Part shown: piece after piece, positions 9,950 through 21,899 of the stretch
Layout: the number at the start of each line of letters is the position of its first letter
How positions within the stretch are numbered: the stretch's first letter is position 1
Origin: Mesostigma viride
Lineage: Eukaryota > Streptophyta > Mesostigmatophyceae > Mesostigmatales > Mesostigmataceae
DNA: 64,000 bases
Direction: 5' to 3'
NCBI GenBank assembly: GCA_009746045.1
Contig: RPFO01000027.1
Location: 1,870,202-1,934,201 of the forward strand
Position numbers and translations under genes: made by a program
Notes under the pieces: generated by a model
The model's input: only the letters and a program-made list of their open reading frames with translations
Databases searched by the model: none
Told to the model about the DNA's origin: nothing

Positions 9950-11655
9950 AGTGGGGATAGTTGTGATCTATAATGTCGCGGGCTGTTTTTTTTTACCATC
10001 GGCAGGGGGGTTCCGGCCTGAATTTCTGTCGGGATGAATAAAGTATAATGGATGCCTGCAGGTGTGATTGTCGATTGTTGCCAGTTTTGATGGTCCTAAT
10101 GGAAGCTAGTTTAATGATGTTTCTAAAGCCGTAAAAATTCCCGATGCTATCTTTACCTTTCCCGTCATTTTGCGGTAAGATAACATTAGGCCTGCGCGAT
10201 GCGCGCCCGACCTCTCCATGAAAGGGTGGCCTTTCTTGTGCGCCTGGGCACGAATAAATGCCCGTTATGGTACGTTCTTGTATTAAACGTCCTAAGATAG
10301 CGCTTTCCTGCTTTCTTAGCTCGTTGAGCGTAAGCTTTTTGCCTTCTTTCCGGCCAGATGCAGCCAGGAAGTTGCGGGTCCTGGCGCTGCATCGCTGGAT
10401 TCCTGGATGTTTTTTAGCAAGTTCGTCTGTGACGTGGCTGGCTTGCTGCAGCGCGTGGCCCACAACCTGTCGGGAAGGTGTAATGCTTTTATTTCCATGC
10501 TTCTCTGAAATTTCTTTTGCTTTATAGACAGTTGTGTTCGAGGAAATTCACGCGGTCTTCCTAAGCAGCGGCATCATTTTCCCCAGACACTGACGAGCTG
10601 GCACCTGTCTCCTAAAGAAAGTGGCTTGTGCTTGTTAGAAAGGAGGCAGTGTGCATTTTGCGGGACACAATGCTTTGGTGGCACATGCGTCAGGTAGGCT
10701 GTTCCAATGGTCTCTTCACCTTTCCCACTGAGTAAATGATAGCCTTTGTCATGCTAACCAGAGCAGCTAGCCACAGGTTGGCTGGATAAAAAGTCAGCTT
10801 ATTTTCTCTTGATATACTGCGTGTGTGGTCCTCCACATGTCCGGCTTGTTGGGCATTTTGGAAGAGGGTTTTTAATGTGTTGTTGGGTGGAACAACTTGG
10901 TTGTTGGCACAAAATCACACATTATTAGCCTGAGATAGGCATGACATATGCTGCTCAGGCGTGTCGTCCTACCAGCCTTGTTGATAAGGGTAGACTCACA
11001 AGGCTGGCTGTGCCGATGGAGGGGTGGGGCGTATGACGCTCCGGACATCCTCCTCACACTCCGTGATCAAAGTGGGCATGTTTTTGGGTGTCTAGGGTAG
11101 CAAAACAGATGTCATTTTGGCTCAGCACTAGCTCAATTCTCTTTTAGCGTCTACCCAGGTGGCATCACAGGAAAATCAATAACTTGAGCTACGCTTGTCA
11201 GAATGAGCTCAATGAACTTTGGGGTTGTGTTTCCCCCCACTCAGTGGAATATAAAATGTATGGATGACCCAATCTGATGTGTTAATGATTTGATTTATTT
11301 TTTTTGGCTAAAAAAAAGTACCCATTTTGCGGGAAAATTAATAACTCAAACAAATGTGACCATTTTGGCCATGTAAATAGCCCAGCTTTTAAAAAAGTGG
11401 GGGAACTTTGCAGAAATGTATGGGCAGGTCATTTGGATAAGTAGTGGTTTGTCTTGGGCAAAATATCTCATAAATAGCGTCTTTTTCTATTTTTAGCTTG
11501 CCACCGGTGCGTGGTTGGGGGTTGTACCCCCAACAAGTGGTGGCATGAATGTCCAAACATCATATTTATGGTACTCAATCATCACTAGATGGTTCCCGAG
11601 TGCATTGGAACTGATATATAGTCAGTTTTTCAGGCTTTTGGACGTGCGAGTCCCC
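9950..11655 (+). mobile_element. T2': 5'-truncated copy of element T2
   Basis: Directly repeats 11926-14204 minus the LINE insert there, at high identity (for example GATCTATAATGTCG at 9965 and 11941). It ends GTGCGAGTCCCC at 11655, the same terminus as T2. The left end, which holds the other TIR, is missing; the break coincides with the hairpin repeat at 9627-9940. Minus-strand frames within it encode a short Arg/Lys-rich peptide (10392-10186). Confidence 0.8.
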
Positions 11656-12161
11656 AGTTCGCCATGCAGCCAACTGCGACCCAACTTGAGGCGTGAACCC
11701 AACTTAAGCCAACCCAACTTAAGGGGACTCGGCGCGGCGAATTTTTTCCGCGCCAAAAAAATTCCGCGGTACCCTCCGTACCGTGAAAAGTGGGTGCACG
11801 GTGCGCGCACCCCTTGCGGAAGTGGCCATGGCGACTGCTTTGAGACGAAACGTGACAAATCTGGCTCGCGGAAAGCAGAAAAAATGCTCGATTGTTGGAG
11901 AAAATTAGTTACTGATTCTACTTTATGGTGGGATGGTTGCGATCTATAATGTCGTGGGCTTTTTTTCTTTACCATCGGCAGGGGGGGTCCGGCCTGAATT
12001 TCTGTCGGGATGAATAAAGTATAATGGATGCCTGCAGGTGTGATTGTCGATTGTTGCCAGTTTTGATGGTCCTAATGGAAGCTAGTTTAATGATGTTTCT
12101 AAAGCCGTAAAAATTCCCGCTGCTATCCTTACCTTTCCCGTCATTTTGCGGTAAGATAACA

Positions 12162-12368
12162 TTAGGCCTGCGCGATGCGCGCCCGACCTCTCCATGAAAG
12201 GGTGGCCTTTCTTGTGCGCCTGGGCACGAATAAATGCCCGTTATGGTACGTTCTTGTATTAAACGTCCTAAGATAGCGCTTTCCTGCTTTCTTAGCTCGT
12301 TGAGCGTAAGCTTTTTGCCTTCTTTCCGGCCAGATGCAGCCATGAACTTGCGGGTCCTGGCGCTGCAT
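12162..12368 (-). CDS. Small basic ORF shared by T2 and T2', unknown
   Basis: 68 residues, almost identical to the frame at 10392-10186 in T2'. It is Arg/Lys-rich throughout (RRQKAYAQRAKKAGKRYL). An overlapping 124-residue minus frame (12343-11969) is also shared, so which frame, if any, is translated is uncertain. The similarity between T2 and T2' reflects recent duplication, not necessarily selection. Confidence 0.2.
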   Translation of the reverse strand: MQRQDPQVHGCIWPERRQKAYAQRAKKAGKRYLRTFNTRTYHNGHLFVPRRTRKATLSWRGRARIAQA

Positions 12369-13534
12369 CGCTAGATTCCTGGATGTTTTTTAGCAAGTTC
12401 GTCTGTGACGTGGCTTGCTGCAGCGCGTGGCCCACAACCTGTCGGGAAGGTGTAATGCTTTTATTTCCATGCTTCTCTGAAATTTCTTTTGCTTTATAGA
12501 CAGTTGTGTTCGAGGAAATTCACGCGGTCTTCCTAAGCAGCGGCATCATTTTCCCCAGACACTGACGAGCTGGCACCTGTCTCCTAAAGAAAGTGGCTCG
12601 TGCTTGTTAGAAAGGAGGCAGTGTGCATTTTGCGGGACACAATGCTTTGGTGGCACATGCGTCAGGTAGGTTGTTCCAATGGTCTCTTCACCTTTCCCAC
12701 TGAGTAAATGATAGCCTTTGTCATGCTAACCAGAGCAGCTAGCCACAGGTTGGCTGGATAAAAAGTCAGCTTATTTTCTCTTTATATACTGCATGTGTGG
12801 TCCTCCACATGTCCGGCTTGTTGGGCATTTTGGAACAGGGTTTTTAATGTGTTGTTGGGTGGAACAACTTGGTTGTTGGCACAAAATCGCACATTATTAG
12901 CCTGAGATAGGCATGACATATGCTGCTCAGGCGTGTCGTCCTACCAGCCTTGTTGATAAGGGTAGACTCACAAGGCTGGCTGTGCCGATGGAGGGGTGGG
13001 GCGTATGACGCTCCGGACATCCTCCTCACACTCCGTGATCAAAGTGGGCATGTTTTTGGGTGTCTAGGGTAGCAAAACAGATGTCATTTTGGCTCAACAC
13101 TAGCTCAATTCTCTTTTAGCGTCTACCCAGGTGGCATCACAGGAAAATCAATAACTTGAGCTACGCTTGTCAGAATGAGCTCAAATTTTGGCAGTGTGTT
13201 TCCCCCCACTCAGTGGAATTTTCTATGTATGGATGACCCAATCTGATGTGTTAATGATTTGATTTATTTTTTTTGGCTAAAAAAAGTACCCATTTTGCGG
13301 GAAAATTAATAACTCAAACAAATGTGACCATTTTGGCCATGTAAATAGCCCAGCTTTTAAAAAAGTGGGGGAACTTTGCAGGTATGTATGGGCAGGTCAT
13401 TTAGACAAGTGGTTTGTCTTGGGCAAAATATCTCATAAATAGCGTCTTTTTCTATTTTTAGCTCGCCACCGGTGCGTGGTTGGGGGTAGTACCCCCAACA
13501 AGTGGTGGTATGAATGTCCAAACATCATATTTAT

Positions 13535-14101
13535 TAAAAATATAATTACTTACAGCAGAGTGAAATCACTCAAACCAAAGCAAACGCCCAGCTATAAACC
13601 TATATACAGAGCCATGTCAAAGCTCTATACTACGATAAGACCAATGGAAACGCCTAACGGGAGGAACCTAATAGCCCTGCTGCACCGCAAAATCAGCCCG
13701 CGTACGGCGGAGCATGATGTCAGCCATGGCCCGAGTCAGCGCCACCGACAAGCGCTGACGCCAATATGACGTCCAGGTCCGCGCCGACCATGGGGCCCGC
13801 TGGCCCTCCAGGTCCAGCCGGTCCTCCCGGAGCCGGCAACACTCCTTGAAGAAGGCGGAGGTCAGGGGCCCCATGGCCCCAAACTCCTCCAGGACAAAGG
13901 GCACCACACGATGGTGCCCGACGTCGCCGTAGGCCAGGAGCTTGGCCCGCTCCGCCCGGTCCGCCGTGTAACCTGCCGTGAGGGAGGCCCCAGCCACGTG
14001 GCTAAGAGCCAAGGGCCGCGCCACCGAAACGTCAATAAGCAGATGCCGGCCACCCCCCTCAAAGTCCAGCACCACGATGTCAGGCCGGTGGTTGGGGGAA
14101 T
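13535..14101 (-). pseudogene. 5'-truncated LINE fragment with PD-(D/E)XK-like domain, inside T2
   Basis: Bounded by a 13 bp target-site duplication ACATCATATTTAT (13522-13534 and 14102-14114), so this is a retroposed insert. The minus frame (about 14123-13668, whose Met lies just outside the insert) contains HRPDIVVLDFEGGG, then LLIDVSVARP. The P-D...D-V layout fits the restriction-like endonuclease region at the C-terminus of some non-LTR retrotransposons. AERAK, VVPFVLEEFGAMG and LSVALTRAMADI are also usual for the C-termini of algal/plant LINE-like proteins. The 3' end is AT-rich, without the (TTAA)n tail of the other LINEs here. Confidence 0.6.
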
Positions 14102-14472
14102 ACATCATATTTATGGTACCCAATCATCACTAGATGGTTCCCATGTGCATTGGAACTGATACTCACTAAAGTCTGTTTTTCAGGCTTTTGGACGTGCGAG
14201 TCCCAACCAGCGTGAATGCCTGTACATACCAAGTTTCGACCTTTGCCCTACGGACACATGACTGATGACTGTGCCCGAATCGGCATCCGGTCGCGAGGGA
14301 AAGAAAGCGAGTTTGGGAGCACGGCCTTGCATTTGGAGCGGACTCGACTGCATACAGTAGCCTGCCAGTTTAACCTTGGCTTCCTTTTTTCCCCTAGGTA
14401 CTGGGAAACCTCCATATTCGCGGAAGCTCGTGTTTCGCTGGCAATCGCGGTTTTCTCCTGAACGCGAGCGCC

Positions 14473-17400
14473 ATGAACCCGATTAAGCTAGCTGGGGATA
14501 TGACCCACCTTTTGAGCATTATCTTGCTCCTTTTAAATATCAATGCCACCAAATCATGTGCAGGTACGTCTGGTGCTATGTCTAGCCTAATACACAGGGA
14601 GCAGAGCAAAGTGCGGCATTCCATATGCACCTCTACGTCTGTATGTTTTGAAAATGATAAGCTAGGCTATTGAGTTTTTTTTTAAAAAAATTTTTCTTGG
14701 TGCACGTGAACTTTATTGCAGGCATTTCTTTGAAGACTCAGGAGCTTTATGCACTCGTCTTTGTTACACGGTACCAGCTGGATATCTTCGCCTCCGACGT
14801 ATTCGTCACGTCGAAGGAAATAATCTTCCTTGTAACGGCTTGTACAATCATCTGGCTAATGAGGAGGCATAGGGTCGTGTCCCGGACGTATGATAAGGAG
14901 CAGGATACATTCCGCGTCGTGTTCCTGATCGTTCCGGCTGCCGTGCTTGCATGCGTCCTCAATAACAATGTTGCCTTAGGAGAGGTACGTCTTGATGGCA
15001 TCCTTTTTCCCGCGTTTTAACGAAAATTATACTAGCAATTCTAGCTCGTATGCGTGATACAAAGTCAGGTATCTTTCTGCATAAGGAAAGTGTCTTGGCC
15101 AGTGAAGTGTCACAGGTTGTCATGGGCTTGGCAGACTGCACTACACCCTGTTGTAAGTGTACAAAATCGATTACTTGGCATTGACCGCTGTGTGAATTTC
15201 AATAAAATTTGTTTGATCGCCCTTTTGCACAGCGTTTGCACGATTGTGTTGTCTCGTTATGACCTGTTCTGATATGGTCACCCCGGTTCCGTGTTTATAT
15301 TTGCTTCCTTTTTTGTTAATTGCTTGCCTATCTCAACACGGTATTTTCTCACCGTTACAGCTGTCATTGGTTATATGCACCGCCATCATTGCTTTCGTCA
15401 ATTGTTGACTTGACTTGATAGAGGACTGGATGAACTGAAAAGGGCTTCTCCCCTCAGGCCAGGTGGCCGACTGTTTGCATCGAAGATTAAAGATCAATCA
15501 AGGACAAGCTTGCTAAAGAATGGTGTGCTGCATGTGCCTTTCCTTGCCTGCAGCTCCACCCCTTTACTTGCAACTGCGCACAGTTCCCTCCCCCCACCCA
15601 TGCCCACCTCGCACGCTGTCATCCCCACCCCCAAAAGAACACGTTGCTAGACCTTCCTATCACTCTCTCCTCTCCCCCCCCCCCCAGTAATCCATCCCCA
15701 TCTGTCGTACCAGTTCCAAATTTAACCATGTGCACAAGGCGCAAGGCACAAGGCAGTGGTTGGTACACTCTTCCCCATCCTGTCTAGTAGAAGGGTGTTC
15801 TCCATCTGCCTGCCCCACCTCTTCTACTTTATCCCTATTTCTCACGCCAACGCCGGCGTCAATGCCAACGCCAACGCCAGCCTCTGATTCACTGACCAAG
15901 CGTTGTAGATAAGTTTTACTCGGCTTTTTGCCGTCCCCTCGGCTCATTCCCCGCCCTTGCTTTTCAATGCTAGCGCTGACCCAACGTTGGCGCCGGCCAC
16001 CTAACAATATTGTTATTCACTCTTGTGGACGTTCTTGTTATGCCTCCCTACGCGACCCGCCCTTGCTCATGCCAGCGCTGACACCAACACCAACCCGTGC
16101 TGCGCGCACCCTGTGCTGAGGACATTTTTAGCGCCCCTCCTAATCCTTCTTCCTTTTTACTACTAGCGTCGCCACCGACCCATCCTGTGTGCGCCAGGTG
16201 CTGTGGGCCTTCTCCATTTACCTGGAGGCGGTGGCCATCCTGCCCCAGCTTATGTTGCTGCAGCGGACGCGCAACGTGGACAACCTGACGGGCACCTACG
16301 TATTCATGCTCGGGTGTGTATACCCACCCTCTTGCTCTTGGGTAGGCATCGTCTCAAGTACACTCACCGGGCACCAAGACGCGGTGCAGCGTCTCCATCA
16401 TGCAGTGTTCTGTGGTCACAAGCTGTACGACGTGCACATGGGCGAGTTGTTTTGAGTGTCCTTCAGCAGTGCTATTCGGGAAGCGGCGCTTTTTTTCCTT
16501 TTCAGAGGTTTATCGATTCCCAGTGTACGTTTCTCGCAACCAATCTCGATGGGTGTAGCGACCTGGGGTAGGTACAGGGCTTGGTAACCACCCGCAGTGT
16601 AAGGTGTGTGTGGATGCTTTGGTTCTGAGTGGGTTTCGCGCCAATAATTCTGAGTGGTTGACACCCGATGAACCGCTCCATTGGGTTTAGAGGCCTGTTT
16701 TGAAAAAGTTTTCGTGCCTCACGTTGTACACGTGGGTTAGATAGGCCAATGTGCACAGGTAGACGGGCCAAGTTGATGTGGGTTAGATAGGCCAATGTGC
16801 ACAGGTAGACGGGCCAAGCACAGGTGAGTGCAGGCAAGTCTGGTCCAGCATGGGCGTGCCCAGCTGGATGGTGCCTAGTTGATAGATAGACTTGCAGCGC
16901 ATGCACACAGCAGGATTCTTTGCGAATGTTTGCCTAGTGAGACAGTGGAGTGCCTGGAGGGTTTAGGGTTTCTGGCCGAAGGTCTGATTTCTGAACTGTC
17001 AGGCTAGGTTATTTGCCTGGCGTTACCCTAGTAAGTTGGGGGGTACAGGAAGCTGTTACCCTAGTAAGTGAGGGGTACAGGAGGCTGTTCTCATGTGTTG
17101 CATGGTTGGTTTTCTTCTGGTAAGATGCTTACCTAACCAGTATGTACCCCGTGTCTCTTTTGGCATTTCCTTTAAGTTTAGGTTTCCCGTGCGGTTAATT
17201 GCCCCGGCCGCTACTCCTTTTTCCTGCCCCGGCCCTGCTGCACATGTATTTAATCAGCTGACCTTGCAACAGGCGCACAGGCCCATTGCGCGGGCCAATC
17301 ACGCTACATGGTTGCTTGTTCGCGGCTTCTCTGACTGCTGGCCGTAGAGTATGCCAGCATGCCTACGTTTTCTGGGTTGGCAGCTGGCACTAGCAGGCTT

Positions 17401-20400
17401 CTGCTGCAACCATACTTTCGTGCTCACGGTCAACGGCAGTCATGGCCGAGTAGTCACAGCCAGTATGTGGCTTGTCGCGCGTATCGTGAAGGGGAACACC
17501 CATGAATGCTGCTGGCCAAGTGGCGTTGCTGCAGGGCTGGTGCGAGGGCTGGACGCCTTTATCACAGAAAGGGTGCATGGCTGACGGCTATCACGTTGTC
17601 GTGTGGTGATGCGCCCATACTGCCGCATGCGCATCCCTGCAGGGCATACCGTGCTTTGTATTTGCTCAACTGGATCTACAGATTCTTCACCGACGCGCCT
17701 TACACAAAGTGGCACGGTGAGTGGAAAAAGAAAAGAAAAGAAGGGAGTGGGTGGGAAACAAAGGCAAGTAGTTTGAGCAAAGAAGGAAACATAGGGTGAG
17801 CGATAAGGGAAACAAATAGGGTGAGCGATAAGGGAAACAAGTAGGGTGAGCGATAAGGGAAACAAATAGGGTGAGCGATAAGGGAAACAAATAGGGTGAG
17901 CGATAAGGGAAACAAATAGGGTGAGCGATAAGGGAAACAAATAGGGTGAGCGATAAGGGAACATACGAGTGAGTGAGAAAGGGAAAATAAAATGGGGTGA
18001 AGCAAGGATCGTGTTCGGTGTCTCATAATGGGCGAGATGGGGTATGCCACGGTGACCACTGAGCGCACAGCACGCCGAGAATGAAGAATGTCATGGTTGA
18101 ACGCATGAAAGCACGTGAAAGTAAGCGTTCCGAATGCACTGTTCAGCGCGACAAGTTGTGAAGGTGCTTGCACGTCTGCGGGGGTCTGTGCTAACTGTCG
18201 CGTGATTGGTTGAGGGCAGCACAGGTCCTCTGTGGATGGAAACGTCAACGTCCGGTGGCGGGGTCTACCTTGTTCCCAGCGCTATTTTCTTCCTATGCCA
18301 GTGGCATCCATCCCAGTTATGGCACACATCACTCTGATAGTACCTCAGTGGTCAACAGCACTTTTGCGCCAAACTATTTTGCGAGCCCAAAACAAGTTAC
18401 ATACTTCTTGGTTCTGCGCGGCAATTTTAAAGCAGCGCTTGAAAGATCACGACATGGCACTCTCTATAGCATCCACCATATACGTGAGTTTGTTATGACA
18501 CCCGTGACCACGCTGCGACCCAAAAATGAAGCTTATTCTTTAAGACCTTTGCGAGGTCAGGTCGCAAATAGTTTGTTAGTCGTTTTTACCACTACGGTAT
18601 AGTTAAGGTTTCTAATTATGTGGGGAGATTTTAACCATGTGGGGAGATGTTTGTCCTTTTCATAAAACGAACTTCGAGCACGTGCACTCCTCGTACGTGG
18701 CCTCTCGCACGCAGTGTGGATCGCGGGCATCGTTCAGACGCTCATCTACTGCGACTTCTTCTACTACTACGTGCGCAGGTGAGGTCGTGGGGCTTTCTGT
18801 TTTAGGTGTGCATGCAGGCGTGCGCGCGCGCTGTGTGCCGCCTGCCTTCCTCCCTTCCTCCCTGCCACCCTCCCTCCCTCCCTCCCTCCCTCCCTCCCTC
18901 CCTCCCTCCCTCCCTCCCTCCCTCCCTCCCTCCCTCCTCCCTCCCTCCCTCCCTCCTCCCTCCCTCCCTCCCTCCCTCCCTCCCTCCCTCCCTCCCTCCC
19001 TCCCTCCCTCCCTCCCTCCCTCCCTCCCTCCCTCCCTCCCTCCCTCCCTCCTCCCTCCCTCCCTCCCTCCCTCCCTCCCTCCCTCCTCCCTCCCTCCCTC
19101 CCTCCCTCCCTCCCTCCCTCCCTCCCTCCCTCCCTCCCTCCTCCCTCCTCCTCCCTCCCTCCCTCCCTCCTCCCTCCCTCCCTCCCTCCCTCCCTCCCTC
19201 CCTCCCTCCCTCCCTCCTCCCTCCCTCCCTCCCTCCCTCCTCCCTCCCTCCCTCCTCCCTCCCTCCCTCCCTCCCTCCCTCCCTCCTCCCTCCCTCCCTC
19301 CCTCCTCCCTCCTCCCTCCTCCCTCCCTCCCTCCTCCTCCCTCCTCCCTCCCTCCCTCCCTCCCTCCCTCCCTCCCTCCTCCTCCCTCCTCCCTCCCTCC
19401 CTCCCTCCCTCCTCCCTCCCTCCCTCCCTCCCTCCCTCCCTCCCTCCCTCCCTCCCTCCCTCCCTCCTCCCTCCCTCCCTCCTCCTCCTCCCTCCCTCCC
19501 TCCCTCCCTCCCTCCCTCCCTCCCTCCCTCCCTCCCTCCCTCCCTCCCTCCCTCCCTCCTCCCTCCCTCCCTCCCTCCCTCCCTCCTCCCTCCCTCCCCT
19601 CCCTCCCTCCCTCCCTCCCTCCCTCCCTCCCTCCCTCCCTCCCTCCCTCCCTCCCTCCCTCCTCCCTCCTCCCTCCCTCCCTCCCTCCTCCCTCCCTCCC
19701 TCCCTCCCTCCCTCCCTCCCTCCCTCCCTCCCTCCCTCCCTCCCTCCCTCCCTCGCTCGCTCGCTCCTCCCTCCCTCCCTCCCTCCCTCGCTCCTCCCTC
19801 CAACCCTCCAACCCTCCCTCCCTCCCCCCTCCCTCCCGGCCTCCCCCCTCCCTCCCCCCTCCCTCCCGGCCCTCCCTCCCCCCCTCCCCGTGTTGATCGG
19901 TACGCGGCACGATGGTCCAAAATACGCGCGTAGTTGACGTATTTAATGGTCCGCCGAAATATGCCTATTTTTAAAACCTTTTTTTGCCCCGCCGCGAGAC
20001 TTAGCCAATTTTTGGCTTTGGTGGTCGATGTCGCGCCGGTCCACCGAGGCTAGGAACTTTGACGTGGCGCTTTTGACATCTGAAGTACCATCTGATGGCC
20101 GTCGTACCTGGTGGCTGGTAGCCTAGTAATTAGTAAGCAGTACACCCTTTGCCTATGTAATGTATGACGGGCGACAACCACAAAGAGCACGTGACGGGTA
20201 AGCTAGCAGATCTGTCGACCCCAGCGCACCAAAGCACGTTATACAAAGTAACACGAAGGGCACTTTATCTTGTGAGAAAGTGTAGGAAGGCGTTTTGAAA
20301 GCCATCATCTATTATTAGTTTTAAATTTTATGTGCACCATGGTAAGAGAAAATTGATTACCATTGTCATCACCACAAATTTTGCGCATATACTGCATGAT

Positions 20401-21746
20401 GAAATGCAATTCGGATGACAAGGGAATTGCAGTTTTGGCCTTTATTCAGGGTCACAACTCATAACCCTCGTAACCCCTCACATGTCTGACAACCCGTACT
20501 TGAGCACGTATTTCAACAAGCCCCCCAAAGTACTCGTGTATTTGACGTGTTTGGGGGTTCCCCAAATTACTTGTATTGCTGTATTGGCCACCCTCCCTCC
20601 CTCCCTCCCTCCCTCCCTCCCTCCCTCCTCCCTCCCTCCCTCCCTCCCTCCCTCCCTCCCTCCCTCCCTCCCTCCCTCCCTCCCTCCCTCCCTCCCTCCT
20701 CCCTCCCTCCCTCCCTCCCTCCCTCCTCCCTCCCTCCCTCCCTCCCTCCCTCCCTCCTCCTCCCTCCCTCCCTCCCTCCCCTCCCTCCCTCCCTCCCTCC
20801 CTCCCTCCCTCCCTCCCTCCCTCCTCCTCCCTCCCTCCCTCCCTCCCTCCCTCCCTCCCTCCTCCCTCCCTCCCTCCCCTCCCTCCCTCCCTCCCTCCCT
20901 CCCTCCCTCCTCCCTCCCTCCCTCCCTCCTCCCTCCCTCCTCCCTCCCTCCCTCCCTCCCTCCCTCCCTCCTCCCTCCCTCCCTCCCTCCCTCCTCCTCC
21001 CTCCCTCCCTCCCTCCTCCCTCCCTCCCTCCCTCCCTCCCTCCCTCCCTCCCTCCCTCCCTCCCTCCCTCCCTCCCTCCCTCCCTCCCTCTCCTCCCTCC
21101 CCCCTCCCTCCCTCCCTCCTCCCTCCCTCCCTCCCTCCCTCCCTCCCTCCCTCCTCCCTCCCTCCCTCCCTCCCTCCTCCCTCCCCCTCCCTCCCTCCCT
21201 CCCTCCCTCCCTCCCTCCCTCCCTCCCTCCTCCCTCCCTCCCTCCCTCCCCCTCCCTCCCTCCCTCCCTCCCTCCCTCCCTCCCTCCCTCCCTCCCTCCC
21301 TCCCTCCCTCCCTCCCTCCCTCCCTCCCTCCCTCCCTCGCCCCCTCGCTCGCCCCCTTGCCCCCTCGCCCGCCCGCCCGCCCGCCCGCCCGCCCGCCTTC
21401 CCTTTTGTGCACGACACACTGTTGGGTACGTGGGCCTTCTCCCCATGTTGAATATAGGTCGGCATCTTTATGGTGTCCATGTTCACCTGGGTGATGGCCC
21501 TTTAGTGCCTTGGCTGTGCCGCCATGTATTAATGAGACAACCAGCACTTATACATGTATGTTTTCTTGTTCACTCAAAGGGGTTCTTTTCGCTCAGGACA
21601 GCATCTCGATCTAGATTTCTAGTTCCAGTGCATGGCTGTAACGGGTCTCATTTGTGCAATTTTTTTGGCGTTTGTATCAACGCATCGTGGTACTCCCTGC
21701 CGGGCGCAGCTGGAAGAACAACGAGCGACTTTCGCTGCCTGTGTAA
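14473..21746 (+). CDS. ERD2: ER lumen protein-retaining receptor (KDEL/HDEL receptor, ERD2-like), six exons
   Basis: Seven-TM Golgi/ER receptor that returns escaped K/HDEL-tagged luminal proteins to the ER. Proposed exons: 14473-14563, 14722-14984, 16198-16313, 17643-17716, 18715-18778, 21710-21746; all introns are GT-AG. They sum to 645 nt, 214 residues plus stop, the family's usual length. Exon 1 gives [14 protein letters not shown] and ATKSCAG. Exon 2 has [11 protein letters not shown] and MRRHRVV. Exon 3 has [16 protein letters not shown] and RNVDNLTG. Exon 4 has [10 protein letters not shown]. Exon 5 has [15 protein letters not shown]. Exon 6 gives only [11 protein letters not shown] and the stop. 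The motifs are closest to plant ERD2. Oddities: an extra Gln at residue 49 inside the conserved TRYLDLF motif, and a 2.9 kb last intron with two CCCT arrays. A few intronic bases near junctions could be placed otherwise, but the frame closes perfectly. Confidence 0.93.
16733..17084 (+). repeat. Short tandem duplications in receptor intron 3
   Basis: A ~41 bp unit beginning GTGGGTTAGATAGGCC occurs twice (16733 and 16777). A ~32 bp unit containing GTTACCCTAGTAAGT occurs twice (near 17022 and 17055). The second unit contains the donor-like GTAAGT. Confidence 0.7.
17793..17964 (+). repeat. 25 bp minisatellite in receptor intron 4, about seven copies
   Basis: Unit GGTGAGCGATAAGGGAAACA plus AATAG, head to tail and nearly perfect. 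Each unit contains GGTGAG, a good splice-donor core, and the true exon 4 donor (G|GTGAG, 17717) lies about 80 bp upstream. There are no spacers, so it is not a CRISPR array. Confidence 0.85.
18840..19880 (+). repeat. CCCT tandem array 1 (~1.04 kb) in the last receptor intron
   Basis: Almost pure (CCCT)n with scattered one-base contractions (CCTCCT), degrading at the 3' end to CGCT and CCAACC variants. The minus strand is (GGGA)n, a strong G-quadruplex former. Open frames of about 370-420 codons on both strands are compositional only. It lies within intron 5 (18779-21709). Confidence 0.95.
20588..21400 (+). repeat. CCCT tandem array 2 (~0.76 kb) with GCCC tail, same intron
   Basis: Second (CCCT)n array, separated from the first by about 700 bp of complex sequence, ending in CCCTCG and (GCCC)n near 21350-21400. 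The true last exon, 37 bp, lies about 310 bp downstream. The intervening 19900-20587 holds no gene I can see. Confidence 0.95.
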
Positions 21747-21899
21747 GGACTTGCAAATCCCAGGTTTGACTGTTTTGGGGGGGGGCGAGAGCTCCACTAG
21801 TCAACTGCATTCCAAAGGGTAAGTTTGCATTGGGCGCAGCTCGGATGAGGTTGCAAATGTACCTCAGCGCTGAGGCAAATGCCAAGGACAGCATGGTAA

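Larger units (their letters stand above)
11723..14204 (+). mobile_element. T2: TIR element related to T1, carrying a LINE insert
   Basis: Begins GGGGACTCGG after TTAA (11719-11722) and ends CGAGTCCC at 14204, giving a ~9 bp TIR. The right flank is AACC, so the TTAA duplication is not preserved. Without the insert at 13535-14101 it is about 1.9 kb, the size of T1. Similarity to T1 covers both termini and the block with TAGCGTCTTTTTCTATTTTTA (here near 13440). No transposase is seen. Confidence 0.75.

Noticed and set aside
17793-17964. CRISPR-like regular repeats
   Set aside because: Repeats are directly adjacent with no unique spacers, and they lie in a spliced eukaryotic intron.
18637-19933. 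Long Pro-Ser-Leu and Gly-Arg-Glu proteins (up to ~420 aa) on both strands
   Set aside because: Pure by-product of the CCCT array, which has no stop in any frame. The array is inside the receptor intron.
20452-21822. Second set of Pro/Ser/Leu and Gly/Glu/Arg frames
   Set aside because: Same cause as the first array; no conserved flanking domain.
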